From an uncultured Pseudorhodobacter sp. (lineage in GTDB: Bacteria > Pseudomonadota > Alphaproteobacteria > Rhodobacterales > Rhodobacteraceae), in contig CAMFLG010000157.1 of assembly GCA_945957495.1 (NCBI GenBank), positions 1 through 7,165 of the forward strand: 7,165 nucleotides of DNA, given 5' to 3'. Made by a program: the position numbers and the translations under genes. Shown here in pieces: positions 1 to 5,082 of this stretch. Under the pieces are notes generated by a model. It was not told the origin of the DNA, searched no databases, and was given only the letters and a program-made list of their open reading frames with translations. Position 1 is the first letter of the stretch. Every line of letters starts with the position of its first letter.

Positions 1-468
1 GATGTGAACGGGCTCAACTCTGGCTGGCAGGGTGCGGGCACCAAAACCGTGCTGCCGGCCGAGGCATCGGCCAAGATCACCTGCCGACTTGTCGCCGCCC
101 AATCACCCGAAAAAGTGTTCGATCTGATCCGCGATCATGTGCAGGCCAACTGCCCGGCAGGCGTCACGATAGAGGTGCGCCGCAACCCCGGCCGCGCCGA
201 TCCGTTCCTGCTGCCCTCGGGCCACAACGGCACCGCCGTCGCCTCGCAGGTGCTGGAACAGGTCTATGGCCGCGCGCCCTACCGCACCCGTGTGGGCGGG
301 TCGATCCCGGTGATGACGACGCTCTTGGATGTTTTGGGCGTGCATGCCGTGATGTTCGGCTTCAGCCATGACGACGAAAACCTGCACGCCCCGAACGAGT
401 TCTTCCGGCTGGACGCCTTCCGCCTTGGCCAAACCGCCTATGGCCGCCTGCTGGAACGCCTGGCGTAG
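1..468 (+). CDS. M20-family metallopeptidase (dipeptidase/carboxypeptidase type), 3' part only
   Basis: This is the C-terminal portion of a zinc-dependent M20 peptidase, a family that cleaves dipeptides or removes acyl or amino-acid groups from small substrates, normally in the cytoplasm. The reading frame is open from the first base of the window, so the start and most zinc ligands lie upstream; 155 residues are visible. Counting from the first visible residue, the segment GTKTVLPAEASAKITCRLV (about 13-31) is the conserved strand that enters the dimerisation (lid) domain. GGSIP (99-103) is the family substrate-binding motif, and H129 in NLHAPNE is the expected zinc-ligand histidine of the returning catalytic domain. 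The reading frame ends at TAG 466-468, a normal C-terminus for the family. The GTG at position 4 should not be taken as a start, since the lid domain would then lack its catalytic partner. The exact substrate cannot be told from this part. It converges on the SixA gene. Confidence 0.88.
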   Translation, partial: DVNGLNSGWQGAGTKTVLPAEASAKITCRLVAAQSPEKVFDLIRDHVQANCPAGVTIEVRRNPGRADPFLLPSGHNGTAVASQVLEQVYGRAPYRTRVGGSIPVMTTLLDVLGVHAVMFGFSHDDENLHAPNEFFRLDAFRLGQTAYGRLLERLA

Positions 469-486
469 GTCGGGGTTCACCCCGAC
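469..486 (+). terminator. Stem-loop immediately after the M20 stop codon, candidate terminator
   Basis: The sequence gtcgggg-ttca-ccccgac forms a perfect 7-bp GC-rich stem with a 4-base loop, starting on the base after the TAG stop of the M20 peptidase gene. Its placement suits a transcript end for that gene. It is followed by tctaccc and not by a run of T, so it is not a textbook intrinsic terminator; it may instead protect the mRNA end or work with Rho. Confidence 0.45.
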
Positions 487-529
487 TCTACCCAAACCCA
501 AGCCATCAATCTTCCGTTAACCACATAAC

Positions 530-546
530 CCTTTGCAAAACAAAGG
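530..546. other. Short inverted repeat in the convergent gap
   Basis: The arms cctttg (530-535) and caaagg (541-546) are perfectly complementary around the 5-base loop caaaa. It lies between two converging genes, downstream of both. The stem is short and AT-rich and neither side shows a T-run, so a terminator role is weak. It could be chance. Confidence 0.25.
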
Positions 547-555
547 CTTCCCCAT

Positions 556-571
556 GTCGCACGCGTGCGAC
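556..571. other. Perfect 16-bp palindrome between convergent genes
   Basis: The sequence gtcgcacgcgtgcgac is its own reverse complement with no central spacer. It sits 16 bp beyond the SixA stop codon, on the 3' side of both convergent genes. As RNA it can only form a hairpin by opening the centre (about 6 bp around a 4-base loop), so it may be a bidirectional transcript-end structure, a protein-binding site, or a member of a dispersed repeat family. The role is an inference; the symmetry is directly visible. Confidence 0.45.
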
Positions 572-587
572 GCCTCTGCCAGTCGGG

Positions 588-1091
588 TCAGGCCACAATC
601 TCGCGCGGGATCACGAAATCCACCGTGATGCCCTTGCCAAACTCTGCCTCGGCCCAGCTGTCGGCGACGAAATCCACCACCAGCGTCGCCCCGGTCGGAT
701 AGCGTTCAAACTCGGAATTCAACGGCGCCACCGCCACCAGCTTTTCGGCGAAATCCGCGATGCCCGGATTGTGCCCGATCATCATCACGCAATCCGCCTG
801 CGCGTGCCGCAGCACCGCCAGCATCACATCCGCCCCCGCATGATACAGCGCCGGTTTCAACTCCAACAACGGCGTCGCAGGCAGTGCGGGCGCAATCCCC
901 GACCAGGTCTGCCGGGTGCGCACCGCATCCGAACACAGCACCTTTTGCGGCACATACCCGCGCGAGGCCAGCCACTGCCCCAGATCCGCCGCAGCCGCCT
1001 TGCCGCGGTCGTTCAGGGGTCGGTCATGGTCGGGCGTGGCGGGATCATCCCAGGCAGACTTCGCGTGGCGGGTCAGGATCAGACGCTTCAT
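588..1091 (-). CDS. sixA: SixA-type histidine phosphatase (phosphohistidine phosphatase)
   Basis: This is a 167-residue member of the histidine phosphatase (phosphoglycerate mutase-like) superfamily, SixA branch, the usual length for that branch. Family members remove phosphate from phosphohistidine; E. coli SixA acts on phosphotransfer proteins. The N-terminal LTRHAKS holds R8 and H9, where H9 is the expected phospho-acceptor. The conserved SDAVRTRQT stretch supplies R58, and MMIGHNPG supplies the second active-site histidine, H107. The ATG at 1091 is preferred because its MKRLILTRH opening is exactly the family N-terminus. A longer frame to 1193 would add 34 residues lying inside the upstream gene. 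The start overlaps the upstream stop as ATGA (1088-1091), and no good Shine-Dalgarno sequence precedes it, so translation is probably coupled to the ferredoxin-like gene. The physiological target is unknown here; assignment to sixA is by family, not proven orthology. Confidence 0.85.
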   Translation of the reverse strand: MKRLILTRHAKSAWDDPATPDHDRPLNDRGKAAAADLGQWLASRGYVPQKVLCSDAVRTRQTWSGIAPALPATPLLELKPALYHAGADVMLAVLRHAQADCVMMIGHNPGIADFAEKLVAVAPLNSEFERYPTGATLVVDFVADSWAEAEFGKGITVDFVIPREIVA

Positions 1092-1723
1092 TTGTGGAAT
1101 TGTCCCATATGATATGCCGAATGTTTTGGCAGTCTTGCATAGGCAAGGGACAGCGGGCAAGCCCGCCGCACGGCGCAGCCCGAATTCATGCATTCCGCGC
1201 CGTCCGCACTGTCCAGAAACGCATGACAGGCCGGAACATCATAGCCTTGCGCGCCCAACGCCCCCGCCGGGCAGGCCGTAACACAGGGCTGTGCGCAGTT
1301 GTCGCAAGGCCGCACCGCGCGCGGCACCTCGACCACCTCTTTCAACGCCAGCGCCCCGCGAAAGCTCACCATCAGCCCCTGCTCTGCCTGCACCAACAGC
1401 CGCACCGGGCTGTCCCACACCCGCCCCGTCCGCAACGCCCATTGATAGAACGGATGATAGGGCGGCCCGCCAAACGGAAAGACCGCCTTCGCCCCCAAAT
1501 CGCAGGCCATCCTTCCGATCACCCGGCGTGACCAGCGGTCAATCGGGTCAGGCGCGCCCCATTCCGGTTGCGCCGTCACATGCGCCCAATAGCCCGGCTC
1601 TGCCGGCCCCAACAACAAAAGGCTGCGCGTGCCCGCAGGCAGGCCCGGATCGTCCTGACAGGTGAATCCGCCCAGCACCGCCAGATGATGCGGCGCGGCC
1701 ATGTCTTGTATCTGTGACAGCAA
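1088..1723 (-). CDS. QueG-like iron-sulphur (ferredoxin-type) protein of unknown function
   Basis: This encodes a protein of about 211 residues that recalls a shortened epoxyqueuosine reductase (QueG). The N-terminal half contains FPFGGPP (about 83-89) and the segment QAEQGLMVSFRGALAL (about 112-127), which resembles the stretch that QueG and the cobalamin-processing protein MMACHC share in their cofactor-binding domain. The C-terminal part has a clear cluster motif, C140-x2-C143-x3-C147-x3-C151-P, then C166 and an irregular second set, C178-x4-C183-x5-C189-P. Two [4Fe-4S] clusters are therefore likely. It is much shorter than full QueG (over 300 residues), so queuosine synthesis should not be assumed. 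The start is uncertain: TTG at 1723 has AGGA six bases upstream and gives the most natural N-terminus; TTG at 1729 and ATG at 1702 are alternatives. It lies about 99 bp after argB and overlaps sixA by ATGA. Function is unknown; cofactor binding is inferred. Confidence 0.8.
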   Translation of the reverse strand: MLSQIQDMAAPHHLAVLGGFTCQDDPGLPAGTRSLLLLGPAEPGYWAHVTAQPEWGAPDPIDRWSRRVIGRMACDLGAKAVFPFGGPPYHPFYQWALRTGRVWDSPVRLLVQAEQGLMVSFRGALALKEVVEVPRAVRPCDNCAQPCVTACPAGALGAQGYDVPACHAFLDSADGAECMNSGCAVRRACPLSLAYARLPKHSAYHMGQFHK

Positions 1724-1822
1724 ACCCAATCCTGACGCCCCCGCCTTTGCGCGTGCCCCATCCTCGCGCCAAAGCCCGCGCCCTGCCGGATCAAATCCGC
1801 CCTGCTGCGCCCGAAAACGCCG

Positions 1823-2722
1823 TCAGCGCCCGCTGCGCGGCTTCACCCGTGGTGTGGTTGACCGGATCTGACTGCCCGCGCCGTGATCGGTGAACAGTTC
1901 CAACAGGCAGGCATTCGGAATCCGCCCGTCCAGAATCGTCACCGCCCGCGTACCCGCCTCAATCGCCATCAGCGCGGTTTCGGTTTTCGGGATCATCCCG
2001 CCTGAAATCACCCCGTCGGCGGTCATCTGGCGAATCTCTTCCGGGGTGATCTGTGTCATCACCTCGCCAGCCGCGTTCTTCACGCCGGGAACGTCGGTCA
2101 ACAACAGCAGACGGTCCGCCTGCAGCGCCCCGGCAATCGCCCCTGCAGCAGTGTCGCCGTTGACGTTGAACGTTTCATTATCTGCCATGCCGGTGGCCAC
2201 CGGGGCCACCACCGGGATGATGCCCGCATTGTAAAGATCGCGCAGCACCTGCACGTTCATCTCTACGGGGCGACCGACAAAGCCCAGTTCCGGGTCATCG
2301 GCCACGCAAACCATCAGGTCATCATCCTTGCCGGAAATCCCCACCGCGCGCCCGCCCGCATCCATGATCGCCTGCACGATGCGCTTGTTGACCAGACCGG
2401 ACAGGATCATTTCAACAACCTGCACTGTCGCCTTGTCCGTCACCCGCTTGCCGCGCACGAATTCCGATTTGATGCCCAGCTTGTTCAGCATGTCGTTGAT
2501 CATCGGCCCGCCGCCATGCACGACGACCGGGTTGACCCCGACCTGACGCATCAGCACGATGTCGCGGGCAAATTCCGCCATCGCAGCGTCGTCGCCCATG
2601 GCGTTTCCGCCGAATTTCACCACCACCACCGCGCCGGTAAAGCGTTGCAGGTAGGGCAGGGCTTCGGACAACATCTTGGCGGTGGAAATGGCGTCGGTCA
2701 TGCTGAGGGTCTGCTGCTTCAT
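1823..2722 (-). CDS. argB: Acetylglutamate kinase
   Basis: ArgB phosphorylates N-acetyl-L-glutamate with ATP, the second and usually controlling step of arginine synthesis, in the cytoplasm. The 299 residues match the family length. Visible hallmarks in order are the phosphate-binding VVKFGGNAM (about 35-43), VVHGGGPMINDML, GLVNKRIVQAI, the acetylglutamate-binding region ending in NVNGDTAAGAIAGAL, LLLTDVPGV, and GGMIPKTETAL. An N-terminal helix precedes the kinase core (TDAISTAKMLSEALPYLQRF), and the C-terminus carries TRAVTILDGRIPNACLLELF; both are typical of arginine-inhibited, hexameric enzymes, so feedback inhibition is likely. The ATG at 2722 is chosen over an upstream TTG at 2773 because GGAGG stands five bases before it. 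The upstream region carries a plausible promoter. The TGA stop is in the same frame as the downstream ferredoxin-like gene, with about 99 bp between them. Confidence 0.97.
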   Translation of the reverse strand: MKQQTLSMTDAISTAKMLSEALPYLQRFTGAVVVVKFGGNAMGDDAAMAEFARDIVLMRQVGVNPVVVHGGGPMINDMLNKLGIKSEFVRGKRVTDKATVQVVEMILSGLVNKRIVQAIMDAGGRAVGISGKDDDLMVCVADDPELGFVGRPVEMNVQVLRDLYNAGIIPVVAPVATGMADNETFNVNGDTAAGAIAGALQADRLLLLTDVPGVKNAAGEVMTQITPEEIRQMTADGVISGGMIPKTETALMAIEAGTRAVTILDGRIPNACLLELFTDHGAGSQIRSTTPRVKPRSGR

Positions 2723-2727
2723 GGTGG

Positions 2728-2732
2728 CCTCC
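2728..2732 (-). promoter_or_regulatory. Strong ribosome binding site that fixes the argB start
   Basis: On the minus strand GGAGG stands five bases before the ATG at 2722. Its strength and spacing decide in favour of this start over the in-frame TTG 51 bases upstream. Confidence 0.75.
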
Positions 2733-2797
2733 GGGATGCGATGTTTCCTAACGGCTTTGAGGCCCCCTGCCAAGCAAAGTGTTGATCTGGCGCGAAA

Positions 2798-2827
2798 GTT
2801 AACAATCGGTTAAATCGATATAGTCAA
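2798..2827 (-). promoter_or_regulatory. Candidate argB promoter
   Basis: On the minus strand TTGACT (2827-2822) is a close match to a sigma-70 -35 box, and GTTAAC (2803-2798) lies 18 bases further on as a poor -10 candidate. The stretch is clearly more AT-rich than its surroundings. Transcription would begin near 2791, giving a leader of about 70 bases before the argB start. The -35 is convincing by eye, the -10 is weak. Confidence 0.3.
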
Positions 2828-2848
2828 CCTATTGGATTCGTGTCTAAA
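2821..2848 (+). promoter_or_regulatory. Candidate promoter of the short-chain dehydrogenase gene
   Basis: TAGTCA (2821-2826) and TCTAAA (2843-2848), 16 bases apart, each match four of six consensus positions of a sigma-70 promoter. The -35 overlaps the candidate -35 of argB on the other strand, so the two divergent promoters would share DNA. The inferred start point, near 2855, falls within the dyad at 2854-2870. Confidence 0.25.
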
Positions 2849-2853
2849 AATTT

Positions 2854-2870
2854 TGTCCCGGGCCGGGACA
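2854..2870. promoter_or_regulatory. 17-bp dyad, possible operator
   Basis: The arms tgtcccgg (2854-2861) and ccgggaca (2863-2870) are perfectly complementary around a single central g. The dyad sits in the divergent argB/dehydrogenase region just downstream of a candidate -10 for the dehydrogenase, where a repressor could act. No gene end nearby needs a terminator, which favours a binding site or a leader hairpin. The symmetry is seen directly; the role is inferred. Confidence 0.4.
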
Positions 2871-2926
2871 TCCGGTTCCACCTTGCATTCGCCGGGCAAA
2901 ACCTTAGGTTCGCTTCGATAGAAAAA

Positions 2927-2931
2927 AGGGG
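2927..2931 (+). promoter_or_regulatory. Ribosome binding site of the dehydrogenase gene
   Basis: AGGGG after a run of A stands five bases before the ATG at 2937 and supports that start. Confidence 0.6.
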
Positions 2932-2936
2932 CCAGC

Positions 2937-3668
2937 ATGTCCGATCAGAAAACCCTCGTCCTGACCGGGGCCAGCCGGGGAATCGGCCACGCGACGGTGA
3001 AGCGGTTCGGCTCCGAAGGCTGGCGGGTGCTGACCTGCTCGCGCCAACCCTTCGATCCGCGCTGCCCCTGGCCGGGGGGCGAGGAAAACCACATCCAGAT
3101 CGACCTTGCCGATCCCAACAAGACCATCGCCGCGATTGAAACCATCAAGGGCAAGATCAACGGCCGCCTGCACGCGCTGGTCAACAATGCCGGGATTTCC
3201 CCGAAAGGCCCCAAGGGCGAACGGCTCAGCACGCTGGACACCGATCTGCGGACCTGGGGGCAGGTGTTCCATGTAAACTTCTTCGCCAGCGTCATCCTGG
3301 CCCGCGGGCTGCAAAACGAGCTGACGGCGGCGCAGGGCGCCATCGTGAACGTGACTTCGATCGTCGGCTCGCGCGTCCATCCCTTTGCGGGTGCCGCCTA
3401 CGCCACCTCAAAGGCCGCGCTGGCCGCCCTGACCCGCGAGATGGCGCATGATTTCGGCCCCCTCGGCGTGCGGGTAAACGCGATTGCCCCTGGGGAGGTG
3501 GAAACCGCGATCCTGTCGCCTGGCACCGAAAAGATCGTGGAAAAGCTGCCGATGCGGCGGTTGGGTCAGCCGAAAGAGGTGGCCGACGCGATCTGGTTCC
3601 TGTGTTCAGACCAGTCGAGCTATATTTCCGGCGCAGAGATTCAGGTCAACGGCGCGCAGCACGTCTGA
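2937..3668 (+). CDS. SDR-family NAD(P)-dependent oxidoreductase
   Basis: This is a classical short-chain dehydrogenase/reductase of 243 residues, a typical length. These cytoplasmic enzymes move hydride between NAD(P)(H) and an alcohol or carbonyl. The nucleotide-binding motif TGASRGIG is at 10-17 and NNAG at 83-86. The catalytic set is complete: N114, S141 (in NVTSIVG), Y155 and K159 (in YATSK). R36 at the end of the second strand (TCSR) suggests NADP(H) is preferred. The C-terminal SSYISGAEIQVNGAQHV is the usual family ending. The FabG-like architecture does not reveal a substrate, and nothing nearby supports fatty-acid synthesis. It is transcribed alone, divergent from argB and convergent on engB with 17 bp between the stop codons, so it is likely its own transcription unit. 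No terminator is visible after it. Confidence 0.9.
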   Translation: MSDQKTLVLTGASRGIGHATVKRFGSEGWRVLTCSRQPFDPRCPWPGGEENHIQIDLADPNKTIAAIETIKGKINGRLHALVNNAGISPKGPKGERLSTLDTDLRTWGQVFHVNFFASVILARGLQNELTAAQGAIVNVTSIVGSRVHPFAGAAYATSKAALAALTREMAHDFGPLGVRVNAIAPGEVETAILSPGTEKIVEKLPMRRLGQPKEVADAIWFLCSDQSSYISGAEIQVNGAQHV

Positions 3669-3685
3669 AACCGGTAATCGCCACC

Positions 3686-4339
3686 CTAAACCAAGGTTGC
3701 GATGATCGCCCGCAGCGTTTCGATGCCGTCGCCCTTTTCCGAACTGGTCACAACCAGCTCTGGATAGGCCGCCGGATGTTTGGCCAGCGCCCCCTTGACC
3801 TGTTCGATGGCGGCATCGCGTTCCAGTTTCGAAACCTTGTCAGCCTTGGTCATCACCACCTGAAACGTCACGGCAGAGCGATCCAGCAGGGTGAGAATCT
3901 CTTCATCCACCGCCTTCACCCCATGCCGCGTATCAATCAGCACAAACGCCCGGCGCAGGGTTTGGCGACCCGCGAGGTAGGATTTCAGCAGCGCCTGCCA
4001 TTTGGCAACCACGGGTTTCGGCGCCTCGGCATAGCCATAGCCGGGCAGGTCCACCAGAAAGCGGTTCATCTCGCCCAAGGCGAAATAGTTGATCTCTTGC
4101 GTCCGCCCCGGCGTGTTTGACGCGCGGGCAAGGTTCTTGCGCCCGGTCAGCGCGTTGATCAGGCTGGATTTGCCAACGTTTGAACGGCCCGCAAAGCACA
4201 CCTCCAGTCGGTCCGGCTCTGGCAGGCCCGACATGGCCACCACGCCTTTGACAAAATCGACCGGGCCCGCGAACAGCAGGCGGCCCGCCTCACGCGCCTC
4301 GAATTCCGGTTCCGGGGCGAGGGTAAATTGCAGGCTCAT
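3686..4339 (-). CDS. engB: Ribosome biogenesis GTP-binding protein YihA/YsxC/EngB
   Basis: EngB is a small cytoplasmic GTPase needed for assembly of the large ribosomal subunit in most bacteria. All GTPase motifs are present in the 217 residues: G1 GRSNVGKS (51-58), the G2 threonine in PGRT (T80), G3 DLPGYG (97-102), G4 TKAD (164-167) and G5-like TSSEKGDG (198-205). The SNVGKSSLINALTG and NTPGRTQ stretches are diagnostic of the EngB subfamily within the TrmE-Era-EngA-EngB group. The ATG at 4339 is preferred over 4351: TGGAG lies six bases upstream of it, and it overlaps the MOSC gene stop as ATGA (4336-4339). It is the last gene of the yidC-MOSC-engB cluster, and its TAG stop lies 17 bp from the stop of the convergent dehydrogenase gene, with no clear terminator between them. 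Confidence 0.96.
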   Translation of the reverse strand: MSLQFTLAPEPEFEAREAGRLLFAGPVDFVKGVVAMSGLPEPDRLEVCFAGRSNVGKSSLINALTGRKNLARASNTPGRTQEINYFALGEMNRFLVDLPGYGYAEAPKPVVAKWQALLKSYLAGRQTLRRAFVLIDTRHGVKAVDEEILTLLDRSAVTFQVVMTKADKVSKLERDAAIEQVKGALAKHPAAYPELVVTSSEKGDGIETLRAIIATLV

Positions 4340-5082
4340 GCCAGTCTCCATTCATCGCCGACCGCAATCGGCCCGCTTTCCACCACCACGGCGTAAATCC
4401 CGAAATCCTGATGGCCAAATCCCGCCTGCAGTGCGCCCAGCGTATCCGCATCGGGCACGCCGGTTTCAGGGTTCACCTTGGTGGCAACACAGCGGGTGAT
4501 CCGTTCTTCTATATGCAAAACCGCACCGCCAACGCGGATATCGCGGCCGATCCAGTCAAATTCCGCCCAAGGCGCAGCCCCGTCCAGCCAGAGATTGCCG
4601 CGAAACCGGTGCGGCGACAAATCGGTTGCCATCCGCGCCGACAGGTCGGCTAGCGTCGCGCGGTTCAGGATCGCGATTGAGGCGAAGGCGCTGTCGGTCA
4701 TGCCGCGCCCTGCCGTCACGATCTGCACCGGCTGCGCCCGGCCGGGCGGGTTCAGCGGCGCAACCCAGTCCAGAAACCGCGCCACGTCCAAGGCGTCATC
4801 AGGGCAGAAGGTGATCTCGCCCCGGCGCGGATGGTGCAGGGTCACGTTGCGCGTCGCCTCATCCAGCGTCGATGTGATCGCCATCAACTCCGGTGCCTTT
4901 GCCCCGCGCGCGAAGTTCACGCAGCGGTTCCAGCCCGGCTCCAGCCGCGCCGCCTCATGTGCGACGGCCCAATGCCTGTCCCACGGCAGGCACTCCCCCA
5001 TCAAAAGACGAACGGACGCGAGGGCTTCGCGTCCGTGTCCCTTGATCGGGTGGCGGTAGATTTCTGCCAGCGTCCCGTTCAT
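4336..5082 (-). CDS. MOSC domain-containing protein
   Basis: This 248-residue protein has the layout of MOSC proteins, a beta-barrel family related to the C-terminus of molybdenum cofactor sulphurase and to YcbX/mARC enzymes. The N-terminus (IYRHPIKGHGREAL, about 8-21, then CLPWDRHWAVAH, 31-42) is the MOSC N-terminal barrel. The MOSC core covers about 130-248 with HRFRGNLWLDG (158-168) and ITRCVATKVNPETG (195-208), in which C198 is the expected conserved cysteine for cofactor or sulphur binding. No [2Fe-2S] domain follows, unlike in YcbX. The start ATG overlaps the yidC stop as ATGA (5079-5082) and has no recognisable Shine-Dalgarno sequence, so translation is probably coupled to yidC. It likewise overlaps engB. 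Substrate and role are unknown; molybdenum-cofactor binding is a family-based inference. Confidence 0.9.
   Translation of the reverse strand: MNGTLAEIYRHPIKGHGREALASVRLLMGECLPWDRHWAVAHEAARLEPGWNRCVNFARGAKAPELMAITSTLDEATRNVTLHHPRRGEITFCPDDALDVARFLDWVAPLNPPGRAQPVQIVTAGRGMTDSAFASIAILNRATLADLSARMATDLSPHRFRGNLWLDGAAPWAEFDWIGRDIRVGGAVLHIEERITRCVATKVNPETGVPDADTLGALQAGFGHQDFGIYAVVVESGPIAVGDEWRLA
4346..4350 (-). promoter_or_regulatory. Ribosome binding site that fixes the engB start
   Basis: On the minus strand TGGAG stands six bases before the ATG at 4339, inside the end of the MOSC gene. The alternative ATG at 4351 has no such sequence. EngB can therefore be initiated independently as well as by coupling. 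Confidence 0.6.

Noticed and set aside
1092..1193. A 34-residue N-terminal extension of SixA
   Set aside because: It would lie inside the upstream ferredoxin-like gene, and the family N-terminus begins at the internal methionine that overlaps the upstream stop.
884..1531. A 215-codon plus-strand open frame across sixA and the ferredoxin-like gene
   Set aside because: It spans two convincing minus-strand genes and its translation is Arg/Pro/His-rich with no motif, typical of an antisense shadow.
1781..1811. Small hairpin cggat-ttg-atccg after argB as an argB terminator
   Set aside because: The stem is only five base pairs with no T-run, and the next gene is in the same direction and probably co-transcribed.
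3669..3685. A shared terminator between the dehydrogenase and engB
   Set aside because: The 17-bp gap holds no stem of useful length and no T-run.
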